Assembly: GCA_934662525.1 (NCBI GenBank)
Contig: CAKUKJ010000009.1
Coordinates: 1 to 19,501 of the forward strand
From: an uncultured Coriobacteriales bacterium
GTDB lineage: Bacteria; Actinomycetota; Coriobacteriia; Coriobacteriales; UMGS124
DNA: 19,501 bases
Reading direction: 5' to 3'
Of the stretch, positions 1 through 6,640 are shown piece after piece (the stretch's first letter is position 1; every line of letters starts with the position of its first letter). The notes beneath the pieces were generated by a model. That model saw only the letters and a list, made by a program, of their open reading frames with translations. It searched no databases and was not told the DNA's origin. A program made the translations under genes and the position numbers.

Positions 1-1
1 G

Positions 2-1180
2 TGCGCCTCCGCCCCGCTCGAATTCCCCGCAGACACGTTCGTCGTGAAGTCGCCCGAGCCCATGACCGAGGCGGCCACCTGCGCCAAGACCGTCCGGCAC
101 ATTCTCGACCATGTCGCCGTCGACCTCTCGCAGGATTATGAGCTTGCGAATCCTGGGGCCGCCGGCCCTGACGACGCGGCATCCGCTCCGGGCGAGGCCC
201 GGGTATCGGTCGCGGGCGCGGCTTCCGTGTCGTTCGACGACCTTGTCTATCCCAACGAGGTATGCGTCGTCATCCCGCACGGCTCCATGCTCAAAGACGT
301 GTGCCAGAAGCTCAAGGCGGCCGGCGTCGCCACGGTCACGTGCACCGAGGGCCAGCCGGTGGGCGGCGACCCCCGCCGCGTCGCGTCGGTTGCCACGCTG
401 CAGGCGTTCACCCTGCTCGGCCTTGTTGCCGATGCGCGCGACCTCATGTGCTGGCGCACGTGGTTGGGGCTGGGCCGGGCCGACGTCTCGGCTGTGGCAT
501 GGGCGCGCCTGACGTCTTACGCGGGTGCGCAGGGCATCGGCCTCCTCGACGCCCTGGCCTCCCTCAAGCCCGAGGCCCCCGAACCCTTCGACGGCGCCGC
601 GCTCCTTGCCAAGCGGTACGCACAGGCAAGCGCGCTCATCGCCAAGGCTCGCCGCAGGCGCGGCCGCCAGCTCCTCGACGTCGTCTGCCCCAACGAGAAC
701 CTCACGTTCTCGCGTCTGTGCGAGCCCGTCATCGCCCAGGACGCAGCGGAGTTTTTTGCGCGTGCCAATCTCGGTGCGGTCGACCGCGGCTTTGGCGGCA
801 GGCTGTGGGACGTGCGCGTGGGAACCCCTGCGGCCTTCGGTGGTTTGCAGACGAAGGCGTGCGTGCTCCTCGGCCTGAACGAGGGCGTCGCCCCCCATGC
901 CGACAAAGACGTCGCGCCCGGGCGCCGTGAGAACGAGTGCCGACTTTGGCGCAACCTGCTCGCCAAGACGCATGCGTGGCTTCTCATGTCGTATGTGCAA
1001 GGGGCCGACCCCGCAAGGGCGCAGGCCCTGGGGGCCCATGTCAAGCGCGTCAGGCGCATCGGCGCGGGTGAGCGGGCCATGCTCGCCCCGAGCGTGCTTC
1101 TGCGCGAGCTTGGCATGGCCGAGCCATCCACGATGGGGGCCCAGCAGTTCGTTTCTTGCGTTCTTGGAGATACGTTGTAG
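2..1180 (+). CDS. UvrD/Rep-like superfamily 1 helicase, C-terminal part (5' truncated)
   Basis: The frame is open from base 2 to the TAG at 1178-1180 (392 residues), so the start lies outside the window. What is visible resembles the C-terminal 2A/2B half of UvrD/PcrA-type helicases. A VVIPHGSMLKDVCQKLKAAG segment matches the usual strand-helix where the protein handles single-stranded DNA after motif IV. Near the end, ACVLLGLNEGVAP matches the stretch following motif V, and ENECRLWRNLLAKTHAWLLMSY occupies the place of motif VI. The usual motif V (H-x-x-KGLE) and the motif VI arginine (T-R-A) are not recognisable: AAFGGLQTK and AKTHA stand there instead. ATP-driven unwinding may therefore be lost, or this may be a diverged family such as an AddB/RexB-like subunit. 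The Walker A region is outside the window. Family assignment is moderately sure; activity is unknown. Confidence 0.55.
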   Translation, partial: CASAPLEFPADTFVVKSPEPMTEAATCAKTVRHILDHVAVDLSQDYELANPGAAGPDDAASAPGEARVSVAGAASVSFDDLVYPNEVCVVIPHGSMLKDVCQKLKAAGVATVTCTEGQPVGGDPRRVASVATLQAFTLLGLVADARDLMCWRTWLGLGRADVSAVAWARLTSYAGAQGIGLLDALASLKPEAPEPFDGAALLAKRYAQASALIAKARRRRGRQLLDVVCPNENLTFSRLCEPVIAQDAAEFFARANLGAVDRGFGGRLWDVRVGTPAAFGGLQTKACVLLGLNEGVAPHADKDVAPGRRENECRLWRNLLAKTHAWLLMSYVQGADPARAQALGAHVKRVRRIGAGERAMLAPSVLLRELGMAEPSTMGAQQFVSCVLGDTL

Positions 1181-1397
1181 CGCCAGGATTCGATTTTGCG
1201 TGCCGAAATCCCAGCTCACGGGCATCATGCAAAACTATCTAGTGCTTTGAGATGGGCAAAAGGTGCGAGGTTGACAAGTTTAATGGCATATGGTTGACGT
1301 TGCCGACGATTTTTACGATGGCATTTGGACGCGCGGTGGGGTAATCTGGGTACCGGGTATGAGGGCCCGCCGTAATCGAAAGAGGGAGTTTTTTGCC

Positions 1398-2111
1398 ATG
1401 GATGCAGAGGTCATCAGCATACTTCTGGCGCTTGCCATAACGGCAATCGTCGCATTCCCGCTTGCGAAGCCGCTTCGCAAGTACTCGGTGGTGTTCTATG
1501 TCGTCGCCACCGTCGCTCTCGTCGCGTACTTGTGGACGGTGCTCACGGGCATCAACACCAACCAGTACCGTTGGCTCACCTTCATGTTCCAGAAGGGCTA
1601 CCTGGGCACGTTCTTCCTGGCGCTCGTCATGTTCACCGGTGCCCTGCCCGACGGCAACGCCGTCAAGCGTCGCCTGCTGCCCATCCGCGGCGAGCTTTCC
1701 ATCATGTCGTTCATCTTCTACATCGGCCACATCGTGACCTACCTGAAGAGCTATCTGCCGATGTTCGCCAACTTCGGCAATCTCAAGCCCACGCTGGCCG
1801 TCTCTCTTATCGTCGCCATCGTGCTCACCATTCTCTTCGTGGTGCTCGGTGTGACCTCGTTCAAGTTCATCCGCTCGGCCATGAACGCCAAAGTGTGGCG
1901 CGGCATCCAGAAGTTCGCCTACCTCATGGTGGCGCTGCTGCTCGTGCACATCGCGATGGCGCTCGGCCTGTCGCTTGCCAACATGGGCAGTGTCGGATCC
2001 ATCCACGTGGTCATCTACGCGGTCATCATCGTCATCTACGCCGCGCTGCGCATCTCCAAGGCCGTCTCCGACAAGAAGGCCAAGGAAGCGGCGGCTGCAG
2101 ACGCCGAGTAG
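1398..2111 (+). CDS. ferric-reductase-like (YedZ/MsrQ-type) heme membrane protein
   Basis: This 237-residue protein is almost entirely hydrophobic, with about six membrane spans. Its arrangement resembles the ferric reductase-like transmembrane domain, which carries b-type heme and passes electrons across the membrane. Candidate heme ligands are His111 (YIGHIV) and His184 (LLVHIA). In YedZ/MsrQ proteins a further His lies in a W-K-x-L-H-x-L motif, but here WRGIQKFAY has Gln171. The C-terminus is a short charged tail (KKAKEAAAADAE). The start at 1398 is preferred because AGGGAG at 1383-1388 sits 9 bases upstream. An in-frame ATG at 1290 would add a non-membrane leader without a good ribosome site. 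The gene is single, with its own terminator at 2161. No MsrP partner is next to it, so its redox partner is unknown. Confidence 0.7.
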   Translation: MDAEVISILLALAITAIVAFPLAKPLRKYSVVFYVVATVALVAYLWTVLTGINTNQYRWLTFMFQKGYLGTFFLALVMFTGALPDGNAVKRRLLPIRGELSIMSFIFYIGHIVTYLKSYLPMFANFGNLKPTLAVSLIVAIVLTILFVVLGVTSFKFIRSAMNAKVWRGIQKFAYLMVALLLVHIAMALGLSLANMGSVGSIHVVIYAVIIVIYAALRISKAVSDKKAKEAAAADAE

Positions 2112-2160
2112 GTCATTGCCTCTCGCCGGCATGGGCCGGCATATGCTCTGCCTTTTCAGG

Positions 2161-2187
2161 GGCCGCCCGTTTGGGCGGCCTTTTTTG
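2161..2187 (+). terminator. intrinsic terminator of the ferric-reductase-like gene
   Basis: A perfect 8-bp stem (GGCCGCCC at 2161-2168 with GGGCGGCC at 2173-2180) closes a GTTT loop and is followed by six T. It lies 50 bases after the stop codon of the preceding gene. Confidence 0.93.
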
Positions 2188-2249
2188 TTGCGCGCCCGTA
2201 GGATGGCAAAGTGCCCAACCGCCTGGCATGGGGATGGACATGCGGGCAT

Positions 2250-2281
2250 AAAAAAGCCGCCTCGCCTTATGGCGAGACGGC
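2250..2281 (-). terminator. intrinsic terminator of the phosphohexomutase gene (minus strand)
   Basis: Read on the minus strand, GCCGTCTCGCC, an ATAA loop and GGCGAGGCGGC form an 11-bp stem with one G-T pair, followed by six T. It lies about 40 bases past the minus-strand stop codon. Together with the terminator at 2161 it separates two convergent genes. Confidence 0.93.
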
Positions 2282-2318
2282 CCATGCGTGCCGATGGCGC
2301 CCGTGTGGGATGCGAGCC

Positions 2319-4043
2319 TTAGGCGCCCAAAATCTCGCGGGCGGCGGCGTCCAACCTGTCGACGAGCCCCAGGGCCTCGGCGTCGGTCGCCCCGCGGGCG
2401 AAGACGTAGGCCTTGATCTTGGGCTCGGTGCCGCTGGGGCGGATGATGAGCTTGTTCTCGCCCGCCAGGTCGAACTCGAACACGTTGGCGCCGGGTAGCG
2501 TCTGGGCGTCGGCCGCGTCGCCGCCGACGCGGGGCATCTGCGCGCCCTGCGCGTAGTCCACCACGTTCTCCACGGCAAGCCCCGCCACGCTTGCCGGGTG
2601 CCCCGCGCGCAGGCCCGTCATGATCGCGCGCATCTGCTCGGCGCCCTCGGCCCCGGGATACGACAGCGAGATGGTGCGGTTGCGGTAGTAGCCAAGCTCC
2701 TCGTAGAGGGCGTTGACGGCATCCACCAGGTCCATGCCATGGCTCTTGTAGTCGCGCGCCATCTCGCAGATGAGCATGGAGGCCACCACGGCGTCCTTGT
2801 CGCGCACGTAGGTGCCGCTGAGGTAGCCGTAGCTCTCCTCGAAGCCGAAGAGGAACCGACCCTCGTCGCCCTTGGCCTCCAGGCGTGCGATCTGCTCGCC
2901 GATGTACTTGAAGCCCGTGAGCGTGCGGCGCAGCTCAAAGCCGTGCTTGCGCGCCAGCGCATCGAGCATGGCCGAGCTCACGATGGTGGTCACGACGAGC
3001 TTGCCGGACACGTCCTCGCCCCTGGCGGCGGCGCGCTTCGCGAGCCAGTCGGAGAGCAGGACGCCCACCTCGTTGCCGCTGAGCAGCACATACTCGCCTG
3101 CGTGGGGCACGGCGATGCCCGTGCGGTCGGCGTCGGGGTCTGTTGCGAGCAGAATGTCGGGGTGCACCTCGTCGCACAGGTCGAGGCCCTTCTGCAGCGC
3201 CGCGCGAATCTCGGGGTTGGGGTAGGGGCAGGTGGGGAAGTCCCCGTCGGGCTGCGCCTGCTCGGGCACCACCGTGACGTCGGTCACGCCGATGCGGCCC
3301 AGGATCTTGGAGACGCATTCCAGGCCCGCGCCGTTGAGCGGGGTGTAGACGACCTTCAGGTCGGGCCCGTCCGAAGGTGCCTCCACATGCTGGGATTGCT
3401 CGTAGACGGCGTCGACGAAGCGCTCGATCGTGCCCTCGCCGATGTAGTCGACGAGGCCCTTGTCCATAGCCTCGTCAAAGGGCATGCGCGCCACGCCGTC
3501 GAAGATGTCGACCTTGCCGATGGCGGCAAGGATGTCTTTGGCGGCCTGCGTCGTGATCTGGCAACCGTCGGGGCCGTAGACCTTGTAGCCGTTGTACTCT
3601 GCGGGGTTGTGGCTCGCCGTGATGTTGATGCCGGCCGCGCAGCCCAGGTCGCGCGTGGCAAACGAGCAGGCGGGGGTGGGCTCCAGGCGCGGGTAGAGAT
3701 GCGCGGTCACGCCGTTTGCGGCCAGCACCTCGGCGGCCACGCGGCAGAACAGCTCGCCCTTGTGGCGCGAGTCTCGGCAGATGGCGACCTCGGGGGCTGT
3801 GACGTGGGCGTTGAGGTAGTCGGCCAGGCCCTGCGTGGCCAGCGCCACCGTGTAGACGTTCATGCGGTTGGAGCCTGCGCCAAGCACGCCGCGAAGGCCC
3901 GCCGTGCCGAACTCCAGGTCTTGGAAGAAAGCGTCCTCGATGGCCTTCTCGTCGCCCTCCATGGCGGCCAGCTGCCCGGCCAGCTCGGGGTCGTCGACCC
4001 TTTCCACCCAGCGGGCATACTCACGCGTCGCGCGCTCGTCCAT
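2319..4043 (-). CDS. alpha-phosphohexomutase (phosphoglucomutase/phosphomannomutase)
   Basis: This 574-residue cytoplasmic enzyme has all four hallmark regions of alpha-D-phosphohexomutases. The phosphoserine loop TASHNP is at 142-147 (Ser144). The Mg-binding loop DPDADR is at 302-307. The sugar-specificity loop GFEESYGYL is at 400-408. The phosphate-binding loop RPSGTEPK is at 535-542. The length and the EES-YGYL loop match the PgcA/PGM2 type of Gram-positive bacteria, which interconverts glucose-1-phosphate and glucose-6-phosphate and can also act on mannose or ribose phosphates. The substrate cannot be settled from sequence. The start is supported by GAAAGGA on the minus strand, complementary to 4054-4060, 10 bases upstream. 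The gene is transcribed away from groES and ends at its own terminator. Nothing suggests damage or transfer. Confidence 0.95.
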   Translation of the reverse strand: MDERATREYARWVERVDDPELAGQLAAMEGDEKAIEDAFFQDLEFGTAGLRGVLGAGSNRMNVYTVALATQGLADYLNAHVTAPEVAICRDSRHKGELFCRVAAEVLAANGVTAHLYPRLEPTPACSFATRDLGCAAGINITASHNPAEYNGYKVYGPDGCQITTQAAKDILAAIGKVDIFDGVARMPFDEAMDKGLVDYIGEGTIERFVDAVYEQSQHVEAPSDGPDLKVVYTPLNGAGLECVSKILGRIGVTDVTVVPEQAQPDGDFPTCPYPNPEIRAALQKGLDLCDEVHPDILLATDPDADRTGIAVPHAGEYVLLSGNEVGVLLSDWLAKRAAARGEDVSGKLVVTTIVSSAMLDALARKHGFELRRTLTGFKYIGEQIARLEAKGDEGRFLFGFEESYGYLSGTYVRDKDAVVASMLICEMARDYKSHGMDLVDAVNALYEELGYYRNRTISLSYPGAEGAEQMRAIMTGLRAGHPASVAGLAVENVVDYAQGAQMPRVGGDAADAQTLPGANVFEFDLAGENKLIIRPSGTEPKIKAYVFARGATDAEALGLVDRLDAAAREILGA

Positions 4044-4106
4044 GCTGCGGTCTTCCTTTCGTCTCGTGCGCCGCTCGTGCGGCCCTGCGTATCGTGCGCT
4101 ATGGTA

Positions 4107-4131
4107 GCGCGCCGGCTTGCCGACGGCGCGC
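4107..4131. repeat. GC-rich inverted repeat upstream of the phosphohexomutase gene
   Basis: GCGCGCCG at 4107-4114 and CGGCGCGC at 4124-4131 form a perfect 8-bp stem with a 9-base loop. No T run follows on either strand, so it is not a typical terminator. It lies 64 bases upstream of the mutase start and could be an operator or part of that gene's leader. Confidence 0.55.
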
Positions 4132-4258
4132 CGATCGACCTATCTGCGTGCAAGCCCTATGTTCGGCCTCACTTTCTTCAAGGTGTGGTGTGAGATTCCT
4201 GGGGTATGTGCAAGCCATATTATCTAAGTCTTGAATTGTGAGATTTCTTTCATGCAAG

Positions 4259-4287
4259 TTGTTAGAGACAAAAAGTCTGGGTACCAT
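4259..4287 (+). promoter_or_regulatory. candidate housekeeping promoter for groES
   Basis: TTGTTA (4259-4264) and TACCAT (4282-4287) match the -35 and -10 boxes at four of six positions each, with an ideal 17-base spacer, inside the AT-rich patch upstream of groES. The predicted leader would be about 75-80 bases. The assignment rests on consensus resemblance only. Confidence 0.4.
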
Positions 4288-4371
4288 GCACTGCGTCACC
4301 AAGAAGCCGCCCGCGGCAAAGTCGGGTAGGCGCCGCGCACCTGCGCGGGCAGAAAATGAGGAGGTTCCATC

Positions 4372-4662
4372 ATGCAGTTGAGGCCTTTGGGAGATCGAGT
4401 CCTGGTCAAGCCCGAGAAGGCGGAGCAGAAGACCGCAGCCGGCCTGTTCATTTCTTCCGGTGCCCAGGAGAAGCCCCAGCGCGGCGAGGTCATCGCCGTC
4501 GGCGCTGGCAAGCTCGATGACAAGGGCGAGCGCATCCCCGTCGACGTCAAGGTCGGCGACGTCGTCATCTACGGCAAGTACGGCGGCAACGAGGTCAAGA
4601 TCGACGGCGAGGACTACCTGCTCATGCGCGACTCCGACGTCTACGCCGTCGTCGAGGAGTAA
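4372..4662 (+). CDS. groES: co-chaperonin GroES (Hsp10)
   Basis: GroES forms the heptameric lid that caps the GroEL folding chamber in the cytoplasm. The 96-residue length is standard. The family N-terminus LRPLGDRVLVKP is intact. The mobile loop that grips GroEL is visible as TAAGLFISSGAQEKPQ (about residues 21-36). The roof segment is DDKGERIPVDVKVGD, and the C-terminal strand YLLMRDSDVYAVVE is complete. The start is fixed by GAGGAGGT at 4358-4365, 6 bases upstream. groEL follows 99 bases later on the same strand. That gap holds a terminator-like hairpin, so the two genes may not be expressed equally. No HrcA or HspR site is recognisable upstream. Confidence 0.98.
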   Translation: MQLRPLGDRVLVKPEKAEQKTAAGLFISSGAQEKPQRGEVIAVGAGKLDDKGERIPVDVKVGDVVIYGKYGGNEVKIDGEDYLLMRDSDVYAVVEE

Positions 4663-4680
4663 CCCCGCGGTTTAATTGCA

Positions 4681-4728
4681 GGAGGCCCGCGCGCCCAGCA
4701 GACTCGGCGGCGGGCGGGGCTCCTTTTT
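4681..4728 (+). terminator. terminator-like hairpin between groES and groEL
   Basis: A 15-position stem (4681-4695 with 4709-4723) has 13 Watson-Crick pairs and two G-G mismatches, closes a 13-base loop, and is followed by TTTTT at 4724-4728. Only 33 bases remain before the groEL start, which leaves little room for a separate promoter. groEL must then be reached by readthrough, or the hairpin may act as a processing or stability element. Confidence 0.65.
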
Positions 4729-4761
4729 CTCGTCCACCCATCCATCAGGAGGTCTTGAACA

Positions 4762-6399
4762 ATGGCTAAGCAGATTGCTTTTAACGCCGACGCCCGCGCC
4801 AAGCTCGCCAAGGGCGTCAACACCCTGGCCGACGCCGTGACCGTCACCATGGGCCCCAAGGGCCGTTACGTCGCCCTCGAGCGTTCTTACGGCGCCCCCA
4901 CCATCACCAACGACGGCGTCTCCGTCGCCAAGGAGATCGAGCTGCCCGACCACATCGAGAACATGGGCGCCCAGCTCGTGAAGGAGGTCGCCACCAAGAC
5001 GAACGACCTCGTGGGCGACGGCACCACCACCGCTACGCTGCTTGCCCAGGTCATCGTGAACGAGGGCCTGCGCAACGTCACCGCTGGCGCCAACCCGCTG
5101 GCCATCCGCCGCGGCATCGACAAGGCCGTCGACGCCGTCGTGGAGCACATGAAGGGCGTCTCCAAGCCCGTCTCCTCCAAGGAGCAGATTGCCTCCGTCG
5201 GCACCATCTCCGCCGGTGACGCAAACATCGGCAACAAGATCGCCGAGGCCATGGAGGTCGTCGGCAAGGACGGCGTCATCACTGTCGAGGAGTCCCAGAC
5301 CTTCGGCATCGACATCGACACCGTCGAGGGCATGCAGTTCGACAAGGGCTACATCTCGCCGTACTTCGCCACGGACAACGAGCGTATGGAGGCCAACTTC
5401 AAGGATCCCTACATCCTCGTGACCGACCAGAAGATCTCCAACGTCCAGGACATCGTGCCGCTGCTTGAGGACGTCATGCGCTCCGGCAAGCCGCTCGTGA
5501 TCATCGCCGAGGACGTTGACGGCGAGGCCCTGGCCACCCTCATCCTCAACAAGCTGCGCGGCTCGTTGAACATCGCGGCCGTCAAGGCCCCCGGCTACGG
5601 CGACCGCCGCAAGCGCATGCTTGAGGACATCGCCGCCCTCACGGCTGCCAACCCCATCATGAGCGACCTGGGCGCCAAGCTCGCCGACGCCACGATCGAC
5701 GACCTCGGCCGCGCCAAGTCGGTCAAGATCACGAAGGACAACACCACCATCGTCGACGGTGCCGGCGACAAGGCCGCCATCGACGCCCGCGTCGCCCAGA
5801 TCAAGGGCGAGATGGAGAACACCAAGTCCGACTTCGACCGCGAGAAGCTCCAGGAGCGCCTGGCAAAGCTCTCCGGCGGCGTGGCCGTCATCAAGGTCGG
5901 TGCTGCCACCGAGTCTGAGATGAAGGAGATCAAGCACCGCATCGAGGACGCCCTGCAGGCTACCCGCGCCGCAGTGGAGGAGGGCATCGTCGCCGGCGGC
6001 GGCGTCGCCTTCATGGACGCCCTGCCCGCGCTTGACGAGCTCAAGTGCGACGATGCCGACGAGACCATCGGCGTGAACATCGTCAAGAAGGCCCTGGCCG
6101 CGCCCGTCGCCACTATCGCGGCCAACGCCGGCTACGAGGGCCAGGTCGTCGTGGAGAAGGTCCGCAACATGGAGACCGGCTGCGGTCTGGACTCCGCGAG
6201 CGGCAAGTGGGGCAACATGATCGAGATGGGCGTCCTCGACCCCGTCAAGGTCTCCCGCGTCACGCTGCAGAATGCTGCCTCCATCGCCGGCCTCATCCTC
6301 ATCACCGAGGCCACGGTGACCGACATCCCCAAGGACACCACCATCGAGGATGCCATCTCGGCAGCAGCTGCCCAGGGCGGCCAGGGCGGCATGTACTAA
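4762..6399 (+). CDS. groEL: chaperonin GroEL (Hsp60)
   Basis: GroEL builds the double-ring ATP-dependent folding chamber. The 545-residue length is normal. Family signatures are present in order: MGPKGRYV near residue 30, [15 protein letters not shown], and the ATP-site loop GDGTTTAT at 85-92 with catalytic Asp86. The apical domain motifs [13 protein letters not shown] and [11 protein letters not shown] follow, then [15 protein letters not shown] and the C-terminal [12 protein letters not shown]. The C-terminus ends [12 protein letters not shown], with only a vestige of the Gly-Gly-Met tail found in many GroELs. AGGAGG at 4747-4752 is the ribosome site. The gene is followed by the nested palindrome at 6411 and the terminator at 6559. 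Codon use is strongly biased to C-ending codons, as expected for a highly expressed gene. Confidence 0.99.
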   Translation: MAKQIAFNADARAKLAKGVNTLADAVTVTMGPKGRYVALERSYGAPTITNDGVSVAKEIELPDHIENMGAQLVKEVATKTNDLVGDGTTTATLLAQVIVNEGLRNVTAGANPLAIRRGIDKAVDAVVEHMKGVSKPVSSKEQIASVGTISAGDANIGNKIAEAMEVVGKDGVITVEESQTFGIDIDTVEGMQFDKGYISPYFATDNERMEANFKDPYILVTDQKISNVQDIVPLLEDVMRSGKPLVIIAEDVDGEALATLILNKLRGSLNIAAVKAPGYGDRRKRMLEDIAALTAANPIMSDLGAKLADATIDDLGRAKSVKITKDNTTIVDGAGDKAAIDARVAQIKGEMENTKSDFDREKLQERLAKLSGGVAVIKVGAATESEMKEIKHRIEDALQATRAAVEEGIVAGGGVAFMDALPALDELKCDDADETIGVNIVKKALAAPVATIAANAGYEGQVVVEKVRNMETGCGLDSASGKWGNMIEMGVLDPVKVSRVTLQNAASIAGLILITEATVTDIPKDTTIEDAISAAAAQGGQGGMY

Positions 6400-6410
6400 T
6401 CAACCTGCGT

Positions 6411-6487
6411 AGCCGCTGTGGCCGCGTTCCGCAAGGGTTCGAGTACGCCCAGTACACTTCACCCTTGCGCGCCTTGCCACAGCGGCT
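6411..6487. repeat. nested-palindrome repeat, copy A (downstream of groEL)
   Basis: The outer stem AGCCGCTGTGGC (6411-6422) pairs perfectly with GCCACAGCGGCT (6476-6487). An internal loop has CGCGTTC on the left and CGCCTT on the right. The inner stem CGCAAGGGT (6430-6438) pairs perfectly with ACCCTTGCG (6461-6469). The apex contains GTACGCCCAGTAC (6443-6455). The same architecture, with the same loop motifs but different stem sequences, recurs at 13569-13655 and 13667-13772. It starts 12 bases after the groEL stop and precedes the true terminator. Confidence 0.8.
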
Positions 6488-6558
6488 CCGTGCAACTGCC
6501 TATTGTGTTTCCGGTAGTTTGGTTGATAAGCTGCTAGAAATCGGTAGTTTTTGCGGAT

Positions 6559-6593
6559 GCCCCCTGCGAGGTTCTCGTGGGGGGCGTTTTGGT
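6559..6593 (+). terminator. intrinsic terminator of the groESL unit
   Basis: A 12-bp hairpin (6559-6570 with 6574-6585, two G-T pairs, GTT loop) is followed by a T-rich stretch (GTTTTGGTTT). It lies between groEL and the start chosen for the antiporter. Confidence 0.85.
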
Positions 6594-6640
6594 TTAAGCC
6601 TGATTCGAGCGTCTGCCAGCCCGTGCAGATTGGAGCCCTT

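Larger units (their letters stand above)
4044..4371. other. divergent control region between the phosphohexomutase gene and groES
   Basis: These 328 bases carry no convincing gene. The half near the mutase is GC-rich and contains the hairpin at 4107-4131. The half near groES (about 4195-4290) is strikingly AT-rich for this genome and holds the groES promoter candidate. A 12-base near-repeat, TGCAAGCC(C/A)TAT, occurs at 4149-4160 and 4209-4220. Neither a CIRCE element (TTAGCACTC-N9-GAGTGCTAA) nor a HAIR element (CTTGAGT-N7-ACTCAAG) is present. Confidence 0.7.

Noticed and set aside
1269..1320. TTGACA at 1271 and TTGACG at 1294 as promoters of the ferric-reductase-like gene
   Set aside because: Neither has a -10 box at proper distance; the best candidate (TACGAT at 1314) leaves only a 14-base spacer. 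The duplicated GGTTGAC, 23 bases apart, may still be an operator but is too short to support.
4672..5937. Long minus-strand open frame opposite groEL
   Set aside because: groEL is unmistakable on the plus strand; the antisense translation (Leu/Val/Asp/Gly-rich) is a codon-bias artefact.
6512..6550. Repeated CGGTAGTTT at about 6512 and 6541 between groEL and the antiporter
   Set aside because: Nine bases, no structure or phasing beyond chance expectation.
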